Source of the DNA: Earliella scabrosa
Lineage: Eukaryota > Basidiomycota > Agaricomycetes > Polyporales > Polyporaceae
Length of the DNA: 64,000 nucleotides
NCBI GenBank assembly: GCA_022605405.1
Contig: JABYQQ010000013.1
Location: forward strand, 496,001-560,000
Direction of reading: 5' to 3'
A program made the translations under genes and the position numbers. The notes under the pieces are model-generated. The model saw only the letters and a list, made by a program, of their open reading frames with translations, did not search any database and was not told where the DNA came from. Every line of letters starts with the position of its first letter. The first letter of the stretch is position 1. Of this stretch, positions 22,195-33,158 are shown in pieces.

Positions 22195-22500
22195 TGCCCG
22201 TCGGATTATCTCAAGATAATCCTCGTCCCGGCGCTCGCGCTCTTGACGCGACTACGGATAACCACAAGATTATTCGCAACAGCGCTTCTCGCGCTCTTCC
22301 CTCCAAGGGCTGGATTTTCTCCAGATTATGAGCCTCGCCTCCTCACGCTCCCGCCTCCCTTTTTTCCTCACGTTGCCCCCAGATTATCTCACGCCGGCGA
22401 TCGCGCTCCTCGCGCTCCTGCCGCTTCTGCTTCCCTCCCTGTCGGATTACCTCACGATCATCTATACACGGCGCTCGCGCTCCGGACAACGATCGCACCA
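22195..22500 (+). repeat. degenerate tandem repeat, GCGCTCGCGCTC / GATTATCTCA units
   Basis: Several diverged copies of a two-part unit occur: GATTATCTCA-like followed by GGCGCTCGCGCTC-like sequence, near 22203, 22266, 22325, 22381 and 22444. They give open Leu/Ala/Pro-rich frames that I regard as compositional. Origin unknown. Confidence 0.5.
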
Positions 22501-24890
22501 TCGTGAGGATGAGCGGCGTTGGGCGCGCGCTTTGTTTTCCCACCGAAAGTGGTGCTCCTCCTACATACGCTCCTTCCTCGCCCCTCCCTCCAATAGCGAG
22601 GGACAGGGGAATCCATTCAAGCATAGCTACGAGTGTATGAGTGCGTACAGACGTCCGAGACCATAAATTGAATATAAGGACTCGAAACTCGAATAATCGC
22701 GACGATGACTGAAAGGCTACCATAAACGTGTACCGTACGGTGTACACTGAGAAGAGGTCGCGACGTGAAACGAATGATTATGAACGCGGATGAGAGAGGG
22801 AGTGCACGTCCGCGAGCTCCACCGTAAGCCTTCCATCCGGCACATTGAACGCGAAGACGTCTGGAGGACGTCTGTGGTCGCGTCCGGAGTCATCCTCCGT
22901 TTGTCCCCATGGTCGCTGGTAGAGTCCTGTGCGGTGGTCGAACTCGGGAATTGGATGCGCAGCCTTGTGGCTGGGGGGTCCCGGTGAGTTCAGGCACGTC
23001 CACAAGCTCGTGGTGAACGACGGAATCGTGGTAATGGCGGGGATTGAGCTTGACAAGGACGATGAGCTCATCATGGAGGCCGTGACCGTGAGCTTGCTGG
23101 TCATATTTGTGGTGATTGAAGCCGAGCTGGGGTGTGCAGTCATGAGCGAGGACGGCGAGATCGTCGCTGGGCAAGACGACCAGCCCATGCGCTCGGGCGG
23201 GGTTGCAGGGGTGCTTGCATGCGAGTTCGGTAAGATGAATGCGTGTGGGCGGGATCGGGGTTGAGTAAGACGGCGGTAAACGGCGGTCCGGTGCGGTGGG
23301 CGCAGTTGGCGTGGAGGTTGACGTAGTAGAGGTCAACCTCAACGAGCACTAGCCGTGCCCATGCTGGGTTGTCTTCGTGTACGGGCTCGCCTCGCTGTGG
23401 ACAACCTCGACGAGTCGCGGCGGGGGCTTCAGCGCAGCGGTCATGAGTCGCCAAGTCGCTGTCGTGCCCAGGCCCATGCCGGCCATGACCGAGCTGTGTT
23501 CGGGGGGTCGTACATGAGCATGAGCACAGGCTCAAGGTCGCAGTCGTGGTCGAGGCGAGTATCGAGCTTGAGACGCAGAGCTAGCATGCTGAAACCCGCG
23601 CGCAAGTGGGTCTGTGCAGAAACACCCGTCAGTCGCCTGCGCTTACGTGGTCGAATGAGTGAGCAAAAGTGAACATCTGCTGACGCTTGTAGACGGACTC
23701 CACCACACGCTTGTCAGTGGCCAAGAGCAGTGAGCGAAGGAGAGGAAGCTGGAGCGACAGGCACTATAGCATGGTCCGCCACCACCAACTGTCCTTCGCT
23801 CATGGTCGTGGCGAGCCAAGACATAGGTTGTACTGCTCGTACTGCTCCAGCACGAGTAGTACGAGCAGTACGAGCGGTACGAGCGGTACCACGGGCACCC
23901 CGGGAGCGTCTGCAAGTTCAGTCGGAGGCACTCACCTGTGCTGGTTGCCCATGCCAACACTTCGTAATCTCGTACTGCTCGTCTCCACGACAGTTGGCGA
24001 AGTGTCGACAGTGGTCGGAGCTCGTCCCGCCCTAGATCCCTAGATCGATCGAGCGTGGAGGCGGCGGCATGGTGAGCTACGGGTGGCCGCTCGCGAGCTG
24101 AGCTTGTGTTCATGTTGCGAGCGACTGGGAGTGCCCTAAGAAGGAAAAGGGCGTGCCGCTGCTGCAAACTAGAAAGTCTCCACTTGGGGTGAGCGATAGT
24201 TGGCGTGGACACGGCAGCTGTGGGGTCTGCGACTGTGGAGACAACGCATACTGTCGAAGTCATTGCGAGGTTCGAGCGAAGCGAGCATACCTGGGGACAA
24301 ACAAGTACAAATATAACGGCACAGGCTCCCGTGGCACGTTCTCCTGCCACCACAGCTCCTGGGCACGCATATGATCTCCGATCCTCTCCAAATTCTGCAC
24401 AGAGGTCAGTTACTACTCCTCGATCTCTGTGGCAAGTCTTAGACGGGATGGATTGATGCCTGCGGAATTACGGACACACGACCTCCCCAGACGTGATTGG
24501 GGATCAAGCGCCGGAGAAGGCGCCTATCCCCAGGGCGGAGCGAGGCTCAGCGAGCAACACCGTGCCAACAGAGACTAGTACATACCTCAAATTTTCGCCG
24601 CCACACCGTTCTTCGTGTATTTGGGGGCCAAGATCCGAGCTTGGCTTGAGGGCATACTTGTATGCGGGCGACTCAAAATGCGTGGCCTGAACAGTGAAGA
24701 GAGAGGTAGGTAACAGTACACGCCGCACTTTCCTTAACACTCTGTGCAAAGCACAGTGCCGCCAGTCGTCGTGGGGTCCGCGACCACCACTGCGCAGGCA
24801 ACACTGGGTGACCGGCGTGGGAGGAGCAATAGAATATGAAGAGGCGCCCGAATCGCGCACCAGGGACAAATAGAAACAAACAAGTTCCTG
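22501..24890. other. GC-rich region open in several frames, no assigned gene
   Basis: From about 22780 to 23540 three frames are open together (minus frames rich in His/Ser/Thr/Pro and a plus frame rich in Val/Glu/Ile), which points to composition over coding. A minus frame at about 23643-24353 includes a Tyr/Ser/Arg repeat arising from a short GTACTGCTC/AGTACGAGC tandem repeat. No domain is recognised and no splice chain could be closed. It may hold a rapidly evolving gene. Confidence 0.35.
23830..23871. repeat. 14-bp perfect inverted repeat within a short tandem repeat
   Basis: GTACTGCTCGTACT (23830-23843) is perfectly reverse-complementary to 23858-23871 across 14 bases, and is followed by further AGTACGAGCGGT-like units to about 23890. 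Confidence 0.7.
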
Positions 24891-25912
24891 CCAGTGCTGA
24901 ACGTGAACATGTACAGAGGCGCTGCTGTCTTCATGCCCACACCGTTTATGAACATCCATGATCCAGAGAACGTCAGTCTAACCGTCTCAGTCATCCATCC
25001 GACACTGATGTCCTACTTGCTTCTCTCAGATCTCTACACAGTCCACTCACTCTGCTGCTCCGCGTCACCACAAACCTTACCCGTGTTACATACCGCCGTC
25101 GGTCCGTCGCGTCCAAAAGCCCACCAATGCCATCACGTCAACCACCTGTACCCTTCCCTCGCATTCAGCCCCATCTGGATGCATGCCACAACCCGCCGTC
25201 GACGCGTGCTACCCACCGCCGCCGTGCTGAAGACCCCGCTGTCGCGTCATGGACCGTGCCGTCGCGCCGAGGACCCCGTCGTGGCGTTTCAGTCCCGTGG
25301 TAAGCTCCTCGTCTACTCTTTGGCTTCCCTCTACCTACTCCTCCCTTCGCTCACTCATCCTCCCACTCACCTGTCCGCCCGTCTGCCCGCTCACTGCCTT
25401 CGTATAGAAGTACGATCCGGATGTGAGCACCTCCACACGTTCAGCCCTCTCCATTTCCACCAACCACGTCGAAGACCCGAGGACTTGACCACTCCTTCAG
25501 TCGACTTCGTCTTCCACAGAGTCAGTGCGTCTTCTGAAGAAACAAGCAACTCGGACAATTTGCGTCGTGGAATTGAAGTAAGTAGTTTTGATCGTGCCAC
25601 TCCATCGGCGCCTTACGATGCTATGTAAAGCGCTTATACTGAGTTGTCGCTCACAGTTCTTCCATTTGCGTGCACTGCAGTATGCGATGAATTCCTAGGC
25701 CTCTCGGAAGCATCGGAATCACTGCATCGGTGCTGGCGTGCACGATGGTCAACTTCAGAGTCGCTGCATGCGGTACGGGAGTGGTGTGTATCGCTGATTA
25801 TGCTGTATACTGACCCAGAGTAAGTACTTAGCCTTCAGGATCATCACTGCTACCTGCGTGCGAGTGACGACGGGGCCGACGGCCAGCCGGGTTCCTGGAA
25901 GGTGCTGGTGGG
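24891..25912 (+). CDS. possible Ser/Thr/Pro-rich gene, exons only
   Basis: The longest plus frame (24894-25628) is rich in Ser, Thr, His, Pro and Arg and could be partly compositional. A better exon lies at about 25660-25820: it follows a good TCACAG acceptor and reads ...CDEFLGLSEASESLHRCW... to a GTAAGT donor. A short block ending in a stop at about 25918 (reading ...DDGADGQPGSWKVLV) may be its last exon. I do not recognise the product and cannot fix the structure. Confidence 0.3.
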
Positions 25913-26164
25913 TGCATAGTATATGCGCGTTGATCGACCACCAGCAAGTACTGACCTGCTCTCCTGTCGTCCATGCCGGGCTATCTACTCTTCAACGGCA
26001 CAACGCTCGTTCCCGTTGGCATCATGGTGTGTGTCACCGTCTCAGGTCCGAGAAGGATTGGATTTAACGCAGGAACGTGGATAGCAGCTCGGCGCTCTCC
26101 GCTCTCCACTTTATGCTCATCCCCGCCCACCACGGGCCCGGGACGCTGATCACAGACGCGGTCC

Positions 26165-27480
26165 ATTCGCCACGCCCGAGATTCCGCCGGACATCACACA
26201 ATTCGTACCGTCCCAGACACCGGACTGGGGCGCGAACAGTTCGCCGGAGAGTATCAAGGCAACATGGCTCGGGTGCGTCACGTCATCCTGCCTCCCACAA
26301 CCCCCTCATCGAATGGCGCGCGCACAGACACGCTTGCTCTCTGGTCGAGCTGCCTACGCCGAAGGGAGCCGCTCGTGGTCCCCGGATTTTGTTCGATCCT
26401 GTGATGTCGCATCGCTGTGGGCCAATGCAGGTCGGGCCGGCGCGAATGTTGCGTGAGCTTTTACCGTCCATCTACGGAGAGCTCTTGACTGACTGTCTAT
26501 CTTGCCAGCTGTGCGTGGCAGAAGTCTGCCAGAATACATCCCAGAAGTCGATGCGGTCGTCATCTTAGTACGCGCCCATCCCCTCGCGCCCTTAATTCCA
26601 ACGAATCAGCACAGCCACTGTGACCCGTGCGTACCACTCTCACACCTCGGTCGCGACCGCTCATCGCAGTGTTCGCAGTATGGACCTCTCAACGCTCCGC
26701 ACCGTCCACACACTTCACCGCCCGCACTTCTTCGCGCCGCTCGGGAACGCGCACCACCTGCCCTCGCATGCACATCCTCGACTGGTGGGTCACGGTCGCG
26801 CACCCTTCAGCCTCGGCCGCAATCGAGACCGGAGCGGGCACGGCACCGGTCAAGGGCTCGTTCGTGCTGACTGACGTACACGTCCTCACAGCACACGTCC
26901 AACCGCAGCGCGTTCGATCGGGCCCACACGCTGTGGTCATCGTGGGCTGTTGCGGAGGAGCTCCCTGCCGAAGCGCGCGCTGCGGAAAGTGTACTTTGGC
27001 GGGGACACAGGCTATCAAATGGTGTTTGACGGTGAGGACGAGGACGCGGTCGCACGTGGTCCTGCGTTCCGGGAGGTTGGAGACCGGTTTGGCGGGTTCG
27101 ACTCGGAGCTGTTGCTCATCGAGTGCGTCCGTCGCGGTTGAGTATGCATCAGGTCGAAGGGAGTTGACATGGGCTGGGCTGGGTTGGGGTCGGGACAGGG
27201 CGTACGCGCCGTGCGCGATGTGGTCGGGCCTGCACGCGAGCCCCGGGGACCCGGTGGAGGTGTTCAACGACTTGGGCGCGAGGCGGGCTTTGGGGATGCA
27301 CGGGCGCTCGATGAGTTGATACCCCGTGCGATACTGTTCTGACCGACGGGGAGCAGGACGGTGGGTGCTGACGGGGGAGTCGCCGACGGAGCTGCTCAAG
27401 GCGGCATGCGCGAAGGGGCTTGGAGGAGGGCGTATTTGGAGCCTGCGCGCTAGGCGAGACGACGGTTGTATGCGCGCGTC
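26165..27480 (+). pseudogene. NAPE-PLD-like metallo-beta-lactamase-fold phospholipase, decaying
   Basis: Exons joined at good splice sites give a chain matching N-acyl-phosphatidylethanolamine phospholipase D: TPDWG..., KATWLGHACSLVELP (an intron sits inside GH), ILFDPVMSHRC, then LPEYIPEVDAVVIL and the metal motif HSHCDP at about 26610. After that come HFFAPLGNAHHL, ILDWW, TLWSSWAV, VYFGGDTGYQ (about 27.0 kb), FREVGDRFGGFD, a 71-bp-class intron, AYAPCAMWSGLHASPGDPVEVFNDLGARRALGMH, and a C-terminal VLTGESP... block. The family hydrolyses NAPE to N-acylethanolamine and phosphatidic acid. The expected HxHxDH reads HxHxDP here, so one ligand His is lost. One frame change is needed near 26955-26965 and another near 27420, and no intron explains them. 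I infer a pseudogene, though sequence errors could cause the frameshifts. Confidence 0.75.
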
Positions 27481-27597
27481 CGGCGCGCAATCTGTTACTA
27501 TTTATAAAGGCCTGCCGTTCTTCCAATGAAACGAGTTGTGCTCCTCAGGCCTCAGGCCTCAGCTGTCAAGCGCATGAGTCCAGATCCTGTACTTCCC

Positions 27598-28150
27598 TCA
27601 GCTTCTGATCAATGTGTCCAGGGCATCCGGTTTGCTCCAAAGTACGGTGCTGGGTCCACTCAGCGTTTGGAAGCCTATCACGCGGACGCGACGGATGTGG
27701 TCGTTTGTACTTGGTGTAGACACCAAACACAAGCCGGTAGCCCTTCCGGAGGTCAAGCTGGGTGATACCTTGACCGACGTCAGCCCGCATCTTATCTGCA
27801 TGCGGAGGAGGTCTCCATAGAGGACCGTGTCGATCTGTGGTCGGTAAGTAGTGCACCTGGCCCCATTGACAGAGTTATCCTGATGGAAACCTTTCAGGTA
27901 CGGTGTAGGTAAGAGCGGCTGAACTTTACCGAGAATCCGGTTGCGCGCGAGGAAGATAACTTGGTCGGTGGAACTGTCACCGAGGCCACAATAGAAGGGC
28001 TCCGCATTGCAGGCCGGTATCTTGAACTGGAGGAGCTCGACACAACGCAGCTACGTACACAAGGTCCCAATCCTCCACATGACGGGGGCCGTCTCGCCTC
28101 ACGCGCACTTGTTGGCCTCGTTCACAACATCTCATTCGATGGCATCCAGG
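27598..28150 (-). CDS. unknown protein fragment
   Basis: A minus-strand frame reads ...IPACNAEPFYCGLGDSST... IFLARNRILGKVQPLL..., and after an apparent frame-conserving stretch ends ...VIGFQTLSGPSTVLWSKPDAL... with a stop at 27598. It looks protein-like and could be the C-terminal part of a larger spliced gene. The 5' portion is not resolved and I do not recognise the family. Confidence 0.35.
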
Positions 28151-28203
28151 TCCTACCTCTCATACAGGAACAGAAGCAACACTAGATCTGCGTACACGTA
28201 TCG

Positions 28204-28984
28204 TTACTTGCCACATGTGATGTATAAAATGTATCGGATCAAAGCCCAGACAAAGGCAACCATGATTGCGAGCTCGTGCGCAGATATACCCGAGCTACGT
28301 TGTGAATGAGCAGCCGTGAGCTCAACAGTGTGAGAACGCAGCTCACCTCGACAGTCCATGGTGTTCACTAAGCTCGTCTTCAACAGCCCTGATGGGAATG
28401 TACGACGGTGGTCCCACATATATAGGCGGTTCTGATAGCTCATCACGCCCCATAGCAGATATTACTTCCCCGAGCATTGAATACCGCCGACGTTCTAGCG
28501 CTTCCTCGAGGTCTAGCCCTTCCGCAACTAGCAGGCCGAAGGCCGTGAGCTCTTCCTCACTGCGAAAGTCAAAGACAACTGCTGGTTCCTGGACAATACC
28601 GGTATCCAGGGTCCACCGAGTCGGCTATGCATCGACGATGGCGGCGTTAACAAAAGACAAACAATAAGGCGATGACAGCATACCGGATCAACAGTCCATT
28701 TCCAGCAGGAGTTGACATACTTGACGTAGAGATGTCGGGTAGCTGGGGCGCCAGGTTCATAGACGACTAGCGCCACTATGATGGGAGATGGGAAGAGCAC
28801 AAATGAGCTGGACCGAACAGGTGATGGAACCAGTGCACGCTCACAGACCTTTGGTAATGGTACCGCTGCTTTCATACAATCGCAATAGCACTACTGTTGC
28901 GTCATATCCGACATGCTCCGCGTCATCTGCACCTCGGACAGTCATGGTGAAGTGGACGTCAAACGTGGTTTGCGAATACATCAT
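28204..28984 (-). CDS. small tail-anchored protein (unknown function)
   Basis: Four exons close exactly in frame: 28984-28849, 28775-28684, 28624-28347 and 28294-28204, encoding 198 residues. The body is soluble-looking (GADDAEHVGYDATVVLLRLY, VNSCWKWTVDPPTRWTLDTG, an acidic helical stretch SEEELTAFGLL... and a Pro-rich loop PPIYVGPPSYIPI). The last exon encodes one hydrophobic segment, IMVAFVWALIRYILYI, followed only by Thr-Cys-Gly-Lys. A single transmembrane segment at the extreme C-terminus, with no signal peptide, fits a tail-anchored protein facing the cytosol. It is divergent from the FHA-kinase at 30170, which also ends in a C-terminal membrane segment. Family not recognised; an upstream additional exon cannot be excluded. 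Confidence 0.8.
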
Positions 28985-30169
28985 TTTGTTGGGGTGCAAA
29001 TATGCGCAAGTGCGATGTGAAGGAGGGGTGGGAGGGGTTGGCCCCGGGCCTAGGGGCAGTGGCGCGAGAGACAAGTCTGAGGTGAAAAAGGGTTGGCTGG
29101 ACGCGGCACCACGCAATCATCAACTTGTCATACTCGCCACATGAGGACAAAGGAACTTCTGAACAGGATCATCATCCTCGTCTGTTTGACGACCCCGACG
29201 CTGACTGCGGACAATTCGTACCATACACGGTCTGGATAGCTGAGTGAGCTCCGTTGAGCTGATAGTGAGGAACAATAGACTGACCGCCACTTTGGATATG
29301 CCATTGCACGCCTCCGCTACTGCACTCAATTGCTGCATTGCAATTCGTTGACCATGCAACGCAGCCCTTGACGCAGGAGGGAGAGGGGGAAGAGGAAGAG
29401 GAGCAGAAGCCCTAAGCCTCGGAACCGATGCCGCAGGAACAGACGTACCCCCGTTACCTCTCCGCTTCCCCAGATACATCCGATCCCAACCCTTCCGTCG
29501 TTTGTTGCAGGAAGGGGAGCGTCTTGCTCGATGAGCCGTCGGAGGGCCGTACGCGTCGCGTGTGCTGTCATCTCTTCGGCGTCGAGTACAGCCCGATCCG
29601 ATTCGTCGACGAGGAGGAGGAGGAGGAGGAGGAGTATTCGTTGGAATCAGACAATATTGGACGATTGGGTCAGTGTCAAGAAGCACTGCGTGAGCTGATG
29701 TAAGCGTAACGAGTGTGAGCTTCGTGACATGCCAAAGGAGGAGCAGCTTGCAAATCACTTTCCGAGACCACTAGTGCTCCAAAAATTTGCGGAAAAAGAC
29801 GGGCAGTTAGTTTGCACTACATAGAAACATATGACCCAATTTATTGAGCCAGAGAGGCCAGGATCAGCCCTTGTATTGGAGGAGGCGGAGGATAAGCGCC
29901 CATGATGTTGCGGGAGCCGCCGTTAGGACTGGACATTCCACTCCACCGCGCCAACATTCACCGCGCTGGGCTCAATCTACTACCAGCTCTCCTTGGTGAC
30001 AGTCTTGCATGCGATGAGACTATTCGAAAGGACAATGCGATGTTGTTACATTCTTTGTCACTTGATGCGGCTAAGGAACGCGCGGTCTGCACGCCACATC
30101 ATCCACATCTCTAGCATCGACCCCTGCCTCCACCAAGGAGCCCCCTCATATTTCAATCACACGTCGACG
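28985..30169. promoter_or_regulatory. divergent spacer with low-complexity stretches
   Basis: This separates two divergent tail-anchored genes. It contains a GAG-rich run at about 29610-29634 (poly-Glu on the plus strand, poly-Pro frame on the minus) and a minus-strand frame at 29120-29758 whose portion near 29150-29260 (acidic, RRGRQTDEDDDP) could be a real exon. I assign no gene. Promoters for both neighbours are expected here. Confidence 0.35.
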
Positions 30170-32283
30170 ATGGCGTATAGACGCAGGAACTTTGCACGGC
30201 TAGTAGCGTATATTCCCGGGCAGGCTACGCGTGTCTGGCCCATCTCCGTGGACCCTTTCACCATAGGCCCCGGGCAGGAGTCCGACCTGGTCATACCGGA
30301 CGTTAACGAGCGCGGACGCTATCGACGTAAGTGTTGCATAGTATTCATTGAATGACGGTCGAGTAACCAGATGCAGCGGAGTTCTGCCGGATCTTCCGTG
30401 GCAGGCCTTCGGCGGAGGGCACCCCAGTGGCAACATTTATCGTTTGCGCGCAAGGTGTTCCTATCCAAGTGAAGTCCATCATACAGTTGCTTCGACAACC
30501 ACTTATACTCAACTGCCGGATAGATCAACGGAAAACTGTACATGGATCACAAACGTCACCAGCTGAAACATTATGACATACTAAAGTTTCCGAGGAACAT
30601 ATCCGACAGCGGGAATGTGATCAGCTGGCTAGGTAAATCGGTTTACTTCCGACTAGTAATTGTCTGAGCATGGTGCACAGCTGTGACTTTCGAGGCTCTG
30701 CCTCCGGATTCGGTATGTGTCATGCGTGTAGCCTGCGTCATTCACTCAAATGTTGCGTATGTTTCATAGGTACATGCGAGGTTCAACACTGTGCGCCTGT
30801 ACGTCATCCCAACATCCTAGCAAGTTCCGAGTACTCTCCGCTCAATCTTGCTGACCGACTGTTCGTAGGCTGGGTTCTGGCGGGTTCGGAAACGTGTACT
30901 CGGTGCAAGATCTCGAGACCGGAGAGCCTCATGCGATGAAGGTCATGCCAAAGCCTCGTTACCTCCCTGGTCCCTCTGGCAAGGATCGCCTCATGAATGA
31001 GGTTGACATTCTGAAGGCCGCCAACCATGTGAGTGTGCGTCATTCTCTGAAGCTCGTCAGCTCAACGCAAATGTCGCTACCTACTCTAGCCCAATATCGT
31101 CAAGTTTCAGCAGGTCTTTCACGAGCCGCGATACTTATGTGAGTCCACCTTATGAATGAATGAAAGGGTTGAAGATCTCACCATGTGCTCAATCGACCTC
31201 AAGACTTGATCATGGAGCTCATGCCCGATGGCTCTTTGGAGGACATCCTCAAGGAGAGACAACGTCTGAGTACGTGCTATTGGTTGTTCAAATCGAGGTC
31301 TGCTAGAGATTAAGGCGGGGTTATAGGCGAGTCTGAGGCTAGAGCGGTCGCCTTGGATGTCTGCAGTGCAATCTCGGCAAGTTCTACCCGCTTTTGGGCG
31401 CACATGACTCGTTCTAACCCTACATCATAGTATCTACACTCGATGGACATCGTGCACCGAGATATAAAGCCTGGAGTGAGTCATTTATTGTCCGTCGTTT
31501 CTATATGGAGAGGTGTAACTTACCATCAATTAGAACATATTGGTGAGATGTCGAAAGCCACTTAAGGTCAAAGTATCAGACTTTGGGCTTGCGAAGATGG
31601 TAACCGGAGGAACCGATCTGAGGGTGAGACTATTTATGTACCTGACGGCACCTATCACTCTTGCTCATCCACTCTAAGAGTGAATGCGGTACTCCAGTCT
31701 ACATGGCTCCTGAGATTTCCGCCGTTCTTGGGAACGTCTACGACCGTAAGGTCGATACGTGGGCATTCGGTGGCACCCTTTTCACTATGTAAGTTAGCCA
31801 AGTGTCGGTCGCCAATAAACCATAGCTGATATGTTGCAGGTTATCGGGTTCGTTGCCGTTCGCCGTTGACCACGAGATGCGACCAGTCTTCCGAGTTCGG
31901 TGGGATAAGCTTCCGAAGGAGACTAGTCGAGAGGGTAAGCTTAGTTTCGTGCAATGGAAGCAAGCTAATCCAAGACTGTCTCAGCTATTGACTTGATTTG
32001 CCGGATGTTGACGGTCAATCCGGACTACCGTCCTCTGTGCACGGAGCTCCCGAACCATCTCTGGTTTCGTACCCCTTACGTTGTGGGCGACATTGACGGA
32101 ACTATTCCCGCTCATACTCATAAGCAAGGTAGCGACTCGCAATCGCAGTCCCCAGACCCCCACCATATTCAAGACGCACAGTTTACTAGTCGTTGGGCGA
32201 TGTACATGGGAGCTGGAACCGTTTTGCTTTGCTCCATAGCCGTGGTCTTCTCCCTGGCCGTCATCCCCCGTCACCTGCCGTAG
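30170..32283 (+). CDS. FHA-domain Ser/Thr protein kinase with C-terminal transmembrane segment
   Basis: Fourteen exons join with every phase closing: 30170-30326, 30371-30468, 30524-30632, 30681-30712, 30770-30798, 30869-31028, 31090-31138, 31204-31269, 31327-31376, 31431-31475, 31534-31623, 31679-31788, 31840-31934, 31985-32283; 462 residues. Residues about 10-115 form a degenerate FHA domain (DPFTIGPGQESDLVI ... INGKL). The kinase has all key motifs: GSGGFGNVY, the lysine in AMKVMPK, VHRDIKPGN, SDFGLAK, CGTPVYMAPE, DTWAFG and a C-lobe ending DYRPL. FHA plus kinase is the layout of the CHK2/Rad53/Dun1 group. Unlike those nuclear kinases it ends with a hydrophobic helix (about residues 435-457, YMGAGTVLLCSIAVVFSLAV), so it is probably membrane-anchored. 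The intron after exon 9 is GC-AG. The gene is intact and divergent from the tail-anchored gene at 28204-28984. Confidence 0.92.
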
Positions 32284-33158
32284 AGACAAGATGTCATGTA
32301 TTCGTACCGCATGCTGACCCTCACTATGAACTGTGTCTACAAGACGATCTGCGGGAGATGGTGATCAGATTCTAATTGCAAGCGGTGGAAACTACTAGTA
32401 AGTGTCTCGTACCTCATTACAGGGCTGCTAATCTGTGGACGCTAGATGGGGGAAGGACTGATAGCTGGTTGACGAGAGGCATTGGGCGTAGGCGAGCTGC
32501 AAGGATCGACCCTAACCTGCCAAGTCTAAGGTGTTGCCAGTGCGCGCAAAGTGTTCGCGTAGAAACCCGTTCCTTCCGCCTCGCGCAGGGCCAGGTCTGC
32601 ATTCGGCAAGTCCAGTTGGAAAGAGTACCGCTCGCCGGTATACTTGCACTGTCTAAGTAGTGATTCATCGCGCGAGGGCGGGTGGTCATATGAACGATAC
32701 AGTGTTCAGGCCTGCAGGTCCGAGCCTGGCTTACGTCACTACACTCAGCACTAACGGGTTTTGAGACTCCCAGTAAATATTACGCAACACATGGCAACGT
32801 CTGGGACTGTGTCCGCCCCACTTCCCCTGTTCGACCGTAACAGGACCATGACCTTCACCCCAAGGGACTATAGACCGCCCTGAAGGAAAAACAGATTCTC
32901 GGTGACGGTGACATGGGTAAGAATGAATCGTCACCCCCTGACAGCACTGAACGGCACCGACGTGACGTGAACAAAGAGTACTTATGTTAACATGCACATC
33001 ATGATACAACTGAACGTTATCGAGGAGACATTGAGTACACTGGACGGAGGTATTTAGATCACATACTTGGCCCAAGTATATTACTCGGGTATAGTCGCGC
33101 TCAGGACCCGCCTGAGTTCCCCGGCAGCCGACCGCGCTTGCTATCATGTTAACTTGAG
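32284..33158. other. intergenic region between convergent genes
   Basis: No gene supported. Frames at 32376-32689 and 32731-33183 are open but lack protein features. It likely contains the 3' ends of the kinase and of the helical gene on the other strand. Confidence 0.4.

Noticed and set aside
22778..23535. Long ORFs in three frames at once
   Set aside because: Simultaneous openness and biased His/Ser/Thr/Pro or Val/Glu content point to base composition. No splice chain or domain was found.
26627..27319. 230-codon plus ORF as a gene by itself
   Set aside because: It reads through introns of the NAPE-PLD-like gene; the real exons lie in three different frames.
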